64,000 nucleotides of DNA from Henricia sp. BOLD:AAB3569 (taxonomy: Eukaryota; Echinodermata; Asteroidea; Spinulosida; Echinasteridae). Below the pieces are notes generated by a model. The model did no database searches and had not been told where the DNA came from. It saw nothing but the letters and a program-made list of their open reading frames with translations. The DNA lies in contig JBBELK010000451.1 of assembly GCA_037783545.1 (NCBI GenBank), positions 372,001 through 436,000 on the forward strand, written 5' to 3'. This document shows, piece after piece, positions 1 to 11,367 of the stretch (position 1 is the first letter of the stretch; the number at the start of each line of letters is the position of its first letter). Both the position numbers and the translations under genes were made by a program.

Positions 1-97
1 TAAAACTATTGGCTGTAGTTGTAACATTAGCCTGATGTTGGCTACAGGATATATATAAAAACATTATTTTGTTACTTTCAAAATGGTTATTCAAGTA

Positions 98-457
98 ACC
101 ACTTGACGCCGGGATTATTTTTGGCAAAAGTACACTTGTTTGAAAAAAAAGGCAAATGTGATTGGCCAGAAGTTAAGACCAGGTCAAGTGCCACAAATAC
201 TGACTCTTGAGAGTCATTTCTGCATTTATTGTATGAATCTCCGAGATTGCCGCAATGAAGCGAGATTTGCTAAACTGACAGGCCGTCCACAGCTGTCAAA
301 TTCAAATTAAAAACACGGTGTATACAATTGAATGGTGGACAATAGGTTTACACGTCAACCTTGGAAGACGGTGGCAAAGCTGGCATTTTAACTCGTCAAC
401 CACCCCTGTGACTATACATTGCCAAAATGACACATCCTCCTGCATCAAGTGGTTAAT
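98..457. mobile_element. Foldback element at the outer end of the left arm
   Basis: One end reads ACCACTTGACGCCGGGATT; the other reads CATCAAGTGGTTAA, the inverted complement of a related end, so the unit is about 360 bp with terminal inverted repeats. A separate copy lies at 49063-49452, and a shortened one at the outer end of the right arm (about 9040-9255). Confidence 0.65.
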
Positions 458-1556
458 GTGAAACTTTATTTTTAAATCAGAAGGCCCTGACTGATTCTTG
501 ATGTTTGATTCATTCTGTGAAATTTGAATACACTGACGGCAATTTTGTGATGTATAATGCATTCAGCTGTTTTCATTGAGTCTTGACACAATAGTCTGAG
601 TACTCAGACCAGTGAATTTCATGCTTCTATGACTTTGTTTCTTATTTCTTTTCACAACATTTATTAAAATATTTTCAAATCTTAAGGGTAATTCATTTTC
701 ATTGACTGTCAGTATACATGTGCATCAATCATAGGCAAAACAAAAACATTAAAGCACGTGGCATTGTTTTTTTTGTTTTTTTTAGAAGTTGGTAGCCTTC
801 CAGCGGAATGTTGTTATAGCCAACATCATGGCATCGACAACAAGTGTTGCAGCTCACCCCACACAGGTCATTCAGGTTGATGACCAAACAAACTTGCCTT
901 TCTGAGGGCCCTTGACAATATGATTCTCCCAGAAACAGAAAATGGATCATTTTATTACTGTGGGAACCGGTAAAGTTGTTCAACCAGGTCTCCTTGGACC
1001 TGAAAGAAATCACTGAAACGGAACAGTGTTGATTTCAAAGTGCCTTACTAGTGCCTGTCATCCACAAGTTCTCTTTGTATTCAATAGACCCGTTTTGATC
1101 AAAATTTCTGTTAAAATGTTTCTTTTGGTTATACATGTAGTTGGAAGTCATATGAGAGATGTTTACTTTTGCAGAATGTTTCGTGTTATGGTGTTCGTTA
1201 TAGCAATTTTCCACTGTAATGTGTTTGAAAAAAGTGTTAATTTTAGAGTAGATCTTCAATTAAAGATACATTCTGCCTCAACACTTTTCGAAATTGTGTA
1301 AAATTAACTACTGAAATGCATAATCTCTGTGATAAATTTATCCTGCTTACGATTGGACCATCTTTTCACATTTAACAATTTAGAGGTCCTTTTTATGGCT
1401 TAATCTCTGGCAGAATGCACCTTTAAAAGTTTTTATTTTATCATGTGTAGTCTTTTGCCCCATTATAAATTGTGTTTATATCACAATTGTGTTATTGCTT
1501 GCCATGTTGGCTCATTTTATTGTATTGTAATTTTGTCAACATTTTGCTTTTTTTTA

Positions 1557-1762
1557 CAGAGCTCGTAAGGGGACTCAATTCCAAAAACATTTTTTATTTG
1601 GTTCCCTCAAAATACGTTTGTGCCGTCGAAATAGGTTTTGTTCCCTCAAAATTTGGAGGTAACGAAGTAATATTTTGAGGAAACAAAAAGTATTTCGAGA
1701 GAACAAACTTTATTTCGATCAGGGAATGAAATAAAAAATGTTTTTGGAATTGAGTCCCCTGA
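1557..1762. repeat. Hairpin element in the left arm
   Basis: An inner foldback of about 190 bp with ends AAGGGGACTCAATTCC and GGAATTGAGTCCCC, and an internal mirror of TTCCCTCAAAAT and ATTTTGAGGAAAC. It is followed to about 2095 by degenerate tandem units of the type CCCATTTATTGTAATTTTG. Confidence 0.75.
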
Positions 1763-2453
1763 CGGGATCTGCACTTTTAGCTCTTTTTTACATTTCTATT
1801 TGTCATTTTTAGTCATTTTATTGTAATTTTCTTTTCATCCTTCGCCCTTTAATAGCCAATTTATTGTAATTTTGTAATTGTTAGCCTTTTGAGCCCATTT
1901 ATTGTAATTTTGTAATTTTGGTGCCCCATCATTTATTTTGTAATTTTTAGCGTTTTTAGCCCATTTATTTTAATTTTGTCATTTTGGCGCCCCATCGTTT
2001 ATGGTAATTTTGTCATTTATAGCTCATCTATTGTAGTTTTTTCATTTTTAGCATTTTTTCCCGATATTTTGAAATTTTGTCTCTTTGGCGCGCCATCATT
2101 TGTACTCGCCATTATGTAGCTAAGTGTATTATGGTGCATGCGTGAGACCGTTAACTTGGTCCACATGCGCCAACAAAATAAAAAATATGGTGCACGAAAA
2201 AAACAAATTCTGCACCCTTCGCCCCCCAAAAAACTTGTCCTCCCCCTCCCACTCTCTCCACCTCTGTCTCCTCCCCTTGCTGCCTCCTCCACGTGTCGTC
2301 TCCCCTGCGTTGTCTCCTCCGCTGTCTTTATTCATGGGGTTAGTGGTATAGTACATATTATTATACACATCAATCATGGGGTTAGTGGTTAGTACATATT
2401 ATTATACACATCAATCATGGGGTTAGTATATATCAATCATGGGGTTAGTATAT

Positions 2454-2524
2454 GCTCGCCGCGGGAGTTGAACCGGGGTCCTCTGGTCTCGAGTCCTCTG
2501 CTCTCTCCACTAGACCACCGCGGT
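2454..2524 (-). tRNA. tRNA-like unit A, left arm (probably not functional)
   Basis: The minus strand has an A-box-like TGGTCTAGTGGAG and a B-box-like GGTTCAACTCC about 40 nt apart, with an ACCGCGG/CCGCGGC acceptor stem (one mismatch). The T stem and anticodon stem pair poorly, so this looks like a pol III promoter relic or SINE head and not a working tRNA. Confidence 0.4.
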
Positions 2525-2685
2525 GACCACACCAGGTTAAGAATTTTGGACCTGATGAATATTAGAACGAGAATTTAGCATTAACTACACCCAAACGGGA
2601 GCACCGTAAAGGGCGCCCTCTCGTGATATGAAGAGCGCCCTCTTGTGACGTAAAGGAAAACAATCATAGTGAAAAAAAAAGAATA

Positions 2686-2762
2686 TTACTCAAAGAGGAT
2701 TCGAACCCGCAATCTTTCGATTGATAGTCCCACGTCTTAACCACTAGACTAACAAGCGACTC
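2686..2762 (-). tRNA. tRNA-like unit B, left arm
   Basis: The minus strand has TAGTCTAGTGGTTAAGACG and GGTTCGAATCC, good A and B boxes. Between them is a CAATC-GAAA-GATTG hairpin where the anticodon arm should be. Acceptor pairing is not convincing. Confidence 0.4.
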
Positions 2763-4290
2763 GACAAACCCTATGAAAATCCATAGCAACTAAAGGACGA
2801 CCTAGGTACCTTTCAAAAATTGTTAACGTCCCGGACCGGGCTTTAAAATTTGTTTAGTCCTCCAACAAGTTAATCCTGGAAAAAACAAGCGGCACTGTGT
2901 ACAGCTCAAAACATTCCTGTATGGCAAACCTAAAGAGATTAACAAACGGAGCGACAAAATAACTTTCATATCAGCTATGTTGAATTTTGTTTCTACTTCC
3001 AACAACCCTGGAATATTTGTTACCGGTTAAAATCCAAGGCCGGTAGTCTAGTCACAAGTACAACGTAATGGCTATGGTTTGTGTAGTGCAAACGTTGAGA
3101 GACGCCTGTAGCCAATCAACTAGCCGAATGTTGGCGCATGCGCACTAAGCGTTACTTTTAACTCGGCCAAAGAGAAATTGCTGGAGTAACCCCTTATGAA
3201 TTTTGTAACTTTGGCCAAATCTTTTTATGATTCAGACTTCTTGAAAATGTGGTAATAGAGCGCAGAGCTGACACTCTATCCTTGATTTTGACTGCTCACC
3301 CAACACACTACGAAAAGCTCGGGTGTTAAATCCACCACCCTTTGATATCCATAATGTACAGATAGTCTAGCCACAAATACAACGTTGTGTCTATGGTTTG
3401 TGTGTGCAAACGTTGAGAAACGGAAATTCACCACTCTCTTTCGATATCCATAATGTATAGATAGAAGAAAACCCTGTACAGATAGTCTAGCCACAAATAC
3501 AACGTTGTGTCTATGGTTTGTGTTTGCAAGTAGCTGAATTTTGGCGTACGGACGCTGCAATTGGAACAATTGCTGCAACTGGAACAATTGCTGCAACTGG
3601 AACAATAAGCCAGTTGCGTGATAGATTTGCATAAATCCTAGAGTCCTGCCTGTGCGCTATGGCGCTCGCATAATAAGAGAGTACTGCACCAGACTACCAG
3701 GCCATTGGCAACGGTTGCCAAGTGGCAAGGGGGTGCACGCTAGAACATGTTAGCCGGCGCGAAAGTCTGTACGGTACCTGGAATACCTCGCACAGTACTC
3801 TATGCATTTTGAAGCTGGACCATCCGAAATTACATGTTGAAATTGCATGTTAAAACATGTACTCGCCATGAAATTTCGTCAAAATAACGAGTTAGAACGT
3901 CTTGTTTGACTCGAAATAGACGTTAACTTTGAAAGCTGGATCGTTCCCAATCTGTGCATGATAAATTCAAAAAAAAAGTAACGATTTCGGGTTATAAGAC
4001 TGGTTTGAAGCTGCCGATTTAACGCCACGAACCCGAACGAAGGGAGACGTATACACTAGACACCAAACTTGACTTGAAATAGGGGAAATAAGATGACATG
4101 CAGATTGTAAATCTTGCCAATATGATAAAAATAATAGCGCCGTTGATTGTTTATCCATTTGACGGAACATCGTCAGAAATTGGCGAGTTTTACTGTTCCA
4201 AAACGCGCGTTCAACATAATAGCGAGCGACTCTCGTTTTGCGTACAAGACCGGCATACGATTTCAAATACACCTTCCGAATTTTTTGAAA

Positions 4291-4925
4291 AGAAAAGGTC
4301 ATGCCTGTTTGTTTCCGCAAATGATCGACGTCTCGCAGCAACTTGGGTAAAATCAAAAGTAATTCAATTATGAATTAAAATGATTATCTAGCTACATACA
4401 AGTTACAACAGATTTTAGAAATACTTTGGCTGCAAAAACTTGACCGAGCGGTTGTTGTGTTATACGTTGTTGAGTTTGTCTATATCCGTGCGGAATACGG
4501 AATTCACCACTAAAAATTGAGATGGGAAAAAAGGGCAGGCTCTAATTTGTGGGCGACAAACAGCACCCGTAACACACTTCGATTAGAATAAAATTTTAAA
4601 CAAAGACAAACAATTATATCTCCTAACAGTCCTCAGTTTCACAAATCTGTCTAGCAAACACGAACCGGGATACGATCGACCTTTTTATTTTGGTATATTT
4701 AGTAGGCATCGCATAATTTTCGCATTTCCATTTTTCCCGGTCCACACACGCAAAATTCATGTTTCCTATTAAACCAAATCACGTTTCCTAACCAAATTTA
4801 AACTTTATGGGGGCATAATATCATGTAATATTAGAAAGAATTAGTGGCGAGGGTGTACGGTATTTATATCTCCACTTAATTAAGTCGCGTACGTTGATGT
4901 ATTTCTCGCGATTTTACTTGGGCTT
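4291..4925. other. Central spacer of the giant inverted repeat
   Basis: About 635 bp of unique AT-rich sequence that does not pair with itself over any long stretch. No gene, promoter or repeat was recognised. Confidence 0.6.
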
Positions 4926-6349
4926 CGGAATATGCCGGTCATGTACGCAAAACGAGAGTCGCTCGCTGTCGCGTTGAACGGCGATCTGAAACAGCAAAAC
5001 TCGCCAATTTCTGACGAAGTTCCGTCGAATGGATATTAAACAATCAACGGCGATATTAATTTTTTATCATATTGTGGCAAGATTTACTAGCTGCATGTCA
5101 TCTTATTTCCCCTATTTCAAGTCAAGTTTGGTGTCTAGTGTATACGTCTCCCTTCGTTCGGGTTCGTGACGTTAAATCGGCAGCTTCAAACCAGTCTTAT
5201 AACCCGAAATCGTTACTTTTTTTGTTGAATTTATCATGCACAGATTGGGAACGATCCAGCTTTCAAAGTTAACGTCTATTTCGAGTCAAACAAGACGTTC
5301 TAACTCGTTATTTTGACGAAATTTCATGGCGAGTACATGTTTTAACATGCAATTTCAACATGTAATTTCGGATGGTCCAGCTTCAAAATGCATAGAGTAC
5401 TGTGCGAGGTATTCCAGGTACCGTACAGACTTTCGCGCCGGCTAACATGTTCTAGCGTGCACCCCCTTGCCACTTGGCAACCGTTGCCAACGGCCTGGTA
5501 GTCTGGTGCAGTACTCTCTTATTATGCGAGCGCCATAGCGCAGAGGCAGGACTCTAGGATTTATGCAAATCTATCACGCAACTGGCTGCTGCAATTAGTG
5601 CGCATGCGCCAAAATCCGGCTAGTTGATTGGCTACAGGCGTCTCTCAACGTTTGCATATCGCACAAACCATAGACACAACGTTGTATTTGTGGCTAGACT
5701 ATCTGTACAGGGTTTTCGTTTATCTATACATTATGGATATCGAAAAAGAGTGGTAAAATTAACAGCCAAGGTTTTTGTAGTGTAGCTCTGGGCTCTATAA
5801 CCACAATTTGTGCAATTTTGAAGATAGTCTGAATCATAAAAAGATTTGGCCAAAGTTAAAAAATTCATAAGATGTTAGTCCAGCAATTTCTCTCAGAAAG
5901 TGGCCGAGTTAAAAAGTAACGCTTAGTGCGCATGCGCCAAAATCCGGCTAGTTGATTGGCTACAGGCGTCTCTCAACGTTTGCATCGCACAAACCATAGC
6001 CATTACGTTGTATTTGTGACTAGACTACCGGCCCTGAATTTTAACCGATAACAAATGTTAGAGGGCTGTTGGAAGTTGAAACAAAGTTAAACATAGCTGA
6101 TATGAAAGTTATATTCCAACTCCGTTTGTTAATCTCTTTAGCTTTGCCATAGAGGCACATTGCTAATCTGTACTGTTTTGATGAGCTGTACACGTACAGT
6201 GCCGCTTGTTTTTTCCATGTTAAACTTGTTACAGAACTAAATGAAATTTAAATCCCGGGCCAGTCCGCGATATTTCTTTCCGCAACACACAGTTGCTATG
6301 GATTTTCATCGAAGTTTCTGATATATATATAGAAAAAAAATTAGGGTTC

Positions 6350-6425
6350 GAGTCGCTTGGTAGTCTAGTGGTTAAGACGTGGGACTATCAATCGAAAGAT
6401 TGCAGGTTCGAATCCTCTTTGAGTC
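6350..6425 (+). tRNA. tRNA-like unit B, right arm
   Basis: Mirror copy of unit B with intact A and B boxes and the same GAAA-capped hairpin in place of a normal anticodon arm. Confidence 0.4.
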
Positions 6426-6590
6426 ATATATTCTTTTTTTTTTCACTATGATTGTTTTCCTTTACGTCACAAGAGGGCGCCCTTCATATCACGAGAGGGC
6501 GCCCTTTACGGGGCTCCCACACGGGTGTAGTCAATGCTAAATTCTCGTTCTAATATTCATCAGGTCCAAAATTCTTAACCTGGTGTGGTC

Positions 6591-6662
6591 ACCGCGGTGG
6601 TCTAGTGGAGAGAGCAGAGGACTCGAGACCAGAGGACCCCGGTTCAACTCCCGCGGCGAGCA
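6591..6662 (+). tRNA. tRNA-like unit A, right arm (probably not functional)
   Basis: Mirror copy of unit A with the same boxes and the same poor T stem. It is near-identical to the left-arm copy across the whole unit. Confidence 0.4.
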
Positions 6663-7344
6663 TATACTAACCCCATGATTGATATATACTAACCCCATGA
6701 TTGATGTGTATAATAATATGTACTAACCACTAACCCCATGATTGATGTGTATAATAATATGTACTAACCACTAACCCCATGAATAAAGACAGCGGAGGAG
6801 ACAACGCAGGGGAGACGACACGTGGAGGAGGCAGCAAGGGGAGGAGACAGAGGTGGAGAGAGGGGGAGGACAAGTTTTTTGGGGGGCGAAGGGTGCAGAA
6901 TTTGTTTTTTTCGTGCACCATATTTTTTATTTTGTTGGCGCATGTGGACCAAGTTAACGGTCTCACGCATGCACCATAATACACTTAGCTACATAATGGC
7001 GAGTACAAATGATGGCGCGCCAAAGAGACAAAATTTCAAAATATCGGAAAAAATGCTAAAAATGAAAAAACTACAATAGATGAGCTAAAACTGACAAAAT
7101 TACCATAAACGATGGGGCGCCAAAATGACAAAATTAAAATAAATGGGCTAAAAACGCTAAAAATTACAAAATAAATGATGGGGCACCAAAATGACAAAAT
7201 TACAATAAATGGGCTGAAAAGGCTAATAATTACAAAATTACAATAAATTGGCTATTAAAGGGCGAAGGATGAAAAGAAAATTACAATAAATTGACTAAAA
7301 ATGACAAATAGAAATGTAAAACAGAGCTAAAAGTGCAGATCCCG

Positions 7345-7548
7345 TAAGGGGACTCAATTCCAAAAACATTTATTATTTCATTTCCTGATCCAAATACTTT
7401 CCGTTTCCTCGAAATACCTTTCGTTCCCTCAAAATATTCTTTCGTTCCATCCAAATAGTTATTTTGAGGAAACAAAACCTATTTGACGGCACAAAACATA
7501 TTTTGAGCGAACCAAATACAAATTGTTTTTGGAATTGAGTCCCATTAC
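7345..7548. repeat. Hairpin element in the right arm
   Basis: Mirror copy of the left-arm hairpin, same ends and order in reverse, with the mirrored tandem AT-rich units at about 7010-7300. It has several substitutions relative to the left copy. Confidence 0.75.
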
Positions 7549-8193
7549 GAGCTCCGTAAAAAAATGTTGACAAAATGACAATACAAATACGATAAAATTA
7601 GCCAACATGGCAAGCAATAACACAATTGTGACAGAAACACAATTTATAATGGGGTAAAAAAACCATACATGATAAAATAAAAACTTTTAAAAGGTGCATT
7701 CTGCCAGAGATTAAGCCATAAAAAAGACCTCAAAATTGATTCGATGTGAAAAGATGGTCCAAAAGTAAGCAGGATAAATTTATCACAGAGATTATGCATT
7801 TCAGTAGTTAATTTTACACAATTTCGAAAAATGTTTAGGCAGAATGTATCTTTAATTGAAGATCTACTCTAAAATTAACACTTTTTTCGAACACATTACA
7901 GTGGAAAATTGCTATAACGAACACCATAATAAGAAACATTCTGCAAAAGTAAACATCTCTCATTATGACTTCCAACTACATGTATAACCAAAATAAACAT
8001 TTTAACAGAAATGTTGATAAAAAAGGTCTATTGAATACAAAGAGAACTTGTGGATGACAGGCACTAGTAAGGCACTTTGGAATCAACACTGTAGCATTTC
8101 AGTGATTTATTTCAGGTCCAAGGAGACCAGGTTGAACAACTTTACTGGTTCCCACAGTAATAAAATGTGTAATTTTCTGTTTCTGGGAGAATC

Positions 8194-8682
8194 TAAACTC
8201 CTCAAAAAAAGTTCGGAAAGTCAAGTTTGACTGACGATTTCTCTCTTGTTGCAAAATAATTGTCCTTGCATTTTATATCATTGGAAAACCCTGTTATTCC
8301 TCTTTACGATTATGTGTCATTTGTTATGATTAAGCAATTGGGGGATGTGCAGCACAGCTGAATACAGAGGCGGGTGTAGAGTGAAATGTCACAAAATGCA
8401 TTGCTATTGTCAAAAAGTGCATTGACACATTCCCATCCTCCAAGCTAAAAGGGAATGCACTGCATGACAATAGCAGTGAATTTTGTAACATTTCACTTTC
8501 CATCCACCCCTGTATTCCGCTATACTGCACATCCCCCAATTGATTAATCATAACAAATGACACATCACTGTAAAGAGGAATAACAGGGCTTTCCAATGAT
8601 ACCAATTCAAGGAAAATGATTTAGTAACAAGAGAGAAATCGTCAGTCAAACTTGACTTTCCGAACTTTTTTTTAGGAGTTTA
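8194..8682. mobile_element. Foldback MITE with TAAACTCC ends, inserted in the right arm only
   Basis: The ends are TAAACTCCTCAAAAAAAG and its inverted complement ending AGGAGTTTA; the arms pair inward over 150 bp or more around AAGTCAAGTTTGACTGACG. The corresponding place in the left arm (about 905-930) is an almost exact empty site. A full copy lies at 48375-48780 and a truncated one at 15348-15520. No coding sequence. Confidence 0.85.
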
Positions 8683-9255
8683 TATTGTCAAGGGCTCTCA
8701 GAAAGGCAAGTTTGTTTGGTCATCAACCTGAATGACCACAGGTCAGCTGCAACACTTGTTGTCGATGCAATGATGTTGGCTATAACAACTTTCTGCTGGA
8801 AGGCTACCAACTTCTTTTTTAAAAATAAAAAAATGCCTTGTGTTTTAATGTGTTTTTTTTTTGCCAATATTTGATGCACATGTATACTGACAGTCAATGA
8901 AAATTACCCTCAAGATTTAAAAATATTTTAATAAATGTTGTGAAAAGAAATACCAAAGTCATCAAATCATGAAATTCACTGGTCTGAGTACTCAGACTAT
9001 TGTGTCAAGACTCAATGAATACAGATAAATGCATTATACATCACAAAATTGCCCAGGCATATTTATTTCATTGCGGCCACCTCGGAGTGTTGCAAAGTAT
9101 AATCTTTTGGTGAGAAGATTCATACAATAAATGCAGAAATGACTCTAAGAGTCAGTATTTGTAGCACTTGACCTGGTCTTAACTTCTGGCCAATCACATC
9201 TGCCTTTTTTTTTCAAACAAGTGGTATTTTTTTGCCAAAAATACCATTTCGGTTG

Positions 9256-9950
9256 TAAGATTGCAGCTTATTTGCTCCCAGAAGGTAAAAATGTAATGAA
9301 AAATCATCATACATGTACATGTACTAACTGAGGATAAATGTTGACAAATATTAGGTTTTTTTTTAGTCTGCCTCCATAAAGTTTTTGCATAGGGTTTCAA
9401 ATTTATAAATGCTTCCTACCCATTTTGTTTTTTTATTTTGTTAGTAAAAATATTTAAATGTGCACAAAAACATGCATCCATGAGAGTTTGTAACAAAAGA
9501 GCCCTTTTTAAGACTCAAGAATGGCTCAAGAAATCACCACACATTTGCAAACTTGTACTGGGGAGAACCTTATGACTATCTAATTTTTCTAGTTTCTTCA
9601 CTCAAATGTGTTCATTGCAAACACTAAAGGTCGACTGTGTGTCAAATGAACAACCAGAATTGAAATTTGAACCGGGCCAACGGGCCAGTCACAACTTTAG
9701 CCAACTTGTCCTGGTGGCCAGTTGGGAAAAAAGTTAAGGGCAAATGCTGTTAAATGTCATTTATATAAAGGAGAAAGAGAAGGGACCAAGGATTGGACCT
9801 TTGGACAACCCCTTGGCTACTTTGAACACCTCTGGGCTACTTTAAACATGATGCATAAGTCAATATGCTTTCTTAGTTAATGTGTGTCAGAAATGCATAC
9901 TAACTAGACACCGCTAAAACATTGGTCTACAAAAGTAAAACTGTCGCTCA
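9256..9950. other. AT-rich stretch with no recognised gene
   Basis: Unique sequence outside the giant inverted repeat. No conserved reading frame, splice-flanked exon or repeat was seen. Confidence 0.5.
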
Positions 9951-9953
9951 TAC

Positions 9954-10008
9954 CTCCCTCCCGTCATATTCAGCCCCTTCTTCGTCTTGATCATGCATGG
10001 CACAAATC
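9954..10008 (-). CDS. Possible exon with an ATG, unknown gene
   Basis: On the minus strand a pyrimidine-rich acceptor (TTCTTTATTTGACAG) precedes 55 nt, followed by a donor GAG-GTATGA. One frame is open and, from an ATG in a GCCATGC context, reads MHDQDEEGAEYDGRE, an acidic N-terminus. It could be the first coding exon of a gene running left, out of this window or through the giant inverted repeat. I do not recognise the protein. No further exon was found to its left. Confidence 0.28.
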
Positions 10009-10839
10009 CTGTCAAATAAAGAAACAGATAATTGTTAAATTATTATGGAAGAAGTTGTAATTGTATTGTTTTGTTTTTCATGATCACTATACATGTATGT
10101 GTTTCCTAAAAACAACTTTACTGCATTTGCTCCTTCCATATGTACGTAGAGACACTAGAGGCAATTTGTTTGTCAACCTCACAGCTAGTTGACAAGTTTC
10201 CCTTTCAGCCCTTGTTATTTTTGGTGCATAAGGTGGTTTCCCTATACTTTAAAACTTCTGCAATCTTCCACACTTTTATATTGAGAATAGCGTCAATCTT
10301 TTTCTGAATTAAACTTTCATCAAGGATGTGCCTTCCAAAGTTGCCAACATTTTTACGGTTCTACAAAGCATAGAAAGGGGGGATTGGGGGAGTCGAGGGC
10401 AGTGTATGACTTTACAATACATGCACTGTAAAATGTTGACATTTCATGGTAGTGACAAGTAGAATTTCGGGGGGAGAGAATGTTAATTGTGAAAATGTTC
10501 ACAACTTTACGGCCCCATACTGAAGAACATTAGATACGTGTTTAAAATCTAATAACTTTAATACGTGAGGTGAACTGAATGATGGGTATGCTGGCCATTT
10601 TTTTCTTCCAAATGTGGGTAAGAATGTTCAAGTTGGACATCCTTTTTTCCTCCTTAAAATGACGGTAAGATTTTAGAAGTTGATCATGACTTACCAACAT
10701 TGATAGAAAAACACAAATTTATTGGGAGTTGGAAAAATAAAAGATTTTCTTAAAAAGCACTCGGAAAATTTCAGCCAATCCCACATGATCAACTTCTCAA
10801 ATTTGTCCGTGTATAAAAATAACATCAACGACAACGTAC

Positions 10840-11014
10840 CTGGTTCTGAATGACTAGACCATAGGCCATATGGAGCTGTAAAAGGCTGCGAAACTGCAGT
10901 GCACAGGCGCCGACTTTATCCTGGAGAGTAGGAACGCAACGTCGTTGACTAAGATGAGCGAATGCAAGCAAAATCGATCGTGCCAACTTGTCTTTGGTGT
11001 TAGCAGACGAGAAT
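10840..11014 (-). CDS. Possible upstream exon, unknown gene
   Basis: The minus strand ends with a strong donor CCAG-GTACGT at 10840. One frame is open for 58 codons (KDKLARSILLAFAHLSQR, later LQDKVGACALQF), with a plausible acceptor at 11014 after a pyrimidine-rich tract. Joined to the next exon-like segment (9954-10008), this frame ends after five codons, so the segment may instead be a 5' untranslated exon whose partner carries the ATG. Recognition: none. Confidence 0.25.
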
Positions 11015-11287
11015 CTTGTTCAAAGTCCAAAAAAGCAAAGAGAACAAACACGTGCGTTTGTTTACACAACTTGAGCAAGACTGAGTGAGTGCAGCTGGTC
11101 GATTTTGTTCAGCTCCCTCACGATCAATAGTTTAGACTGGTTTCCGGACCTCATATACATGTACACTGTACACAATCGTTTTTAAAAATGTGGAATATGA
11201 GTTCCGGAAACATCTCTAGCAACTTCGAGTGACGTCTATCAGACTGGTTTCAAGTCCACGTATCGCACGTCTAAAAAACCCACAACG

Positions 11288-11367
11288 TTCTTCTCATTCA
11301 CAGTGAATGAGAAGAATGGGAAGTGAACATAGAGTTGTATAAGCCTTACGGCTTATACAACTCTATG
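11288..11367. repeat. Two adjacent perfect palindromes
   Basis: 11288-11316 is TTCTTCTCATTCAC, one base, then its exact complement. 11328-11367 is an 18-bp perfect stem (CATAGAGTTGTATAAGCC) around TTAC. The first stem's sequence recurs downstream (GAATGAGAAG three more times to 11420). Both could extrude cruciforms. Confidence 0.9.

Larger units (their letters stand above)
98..9255. repeat. Giant inverted repeat, two arms of about 4.2 kb
   Basis: The left arm runs from about 98 to 4290 and the right arm from about 4925 to 9255; they are reverse complements with gaps. Anchors seen directly: 155-240 with 9120-9200, 1557-1762 with 7345-7548, 2454-2524 with 6591-6662, 3650-3900 with 5310-5580, and 4150-4270 with 4935-5060. 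Identity is very high in the inner arms (about two differences in 230 bases near 3640-3870) and visibly lower with indels in the outer arms. No open reading frame of note is conserved in both arms with coding character. It could be a foldback-type transposon or an inverted duplication of a segment already rich in small elements. Confidence 0.92.

Noticed and set aside
2017-7079. Short open frames of 60-90 codons in both arms of the giant inverted repeat
   Set aside because: They arise from the repeat itself, occur in both orientations, show no domain, and differ between arms by changes that do not respect codons.
98-9255. Polinton or other virus-like element as the source of the giant inverted repeat
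   Set aside because: No polymerase, integrase, protease or capsid-type frame is present, and the repeats are arms with a short spacer, not ends of a long gene-bearing unit.
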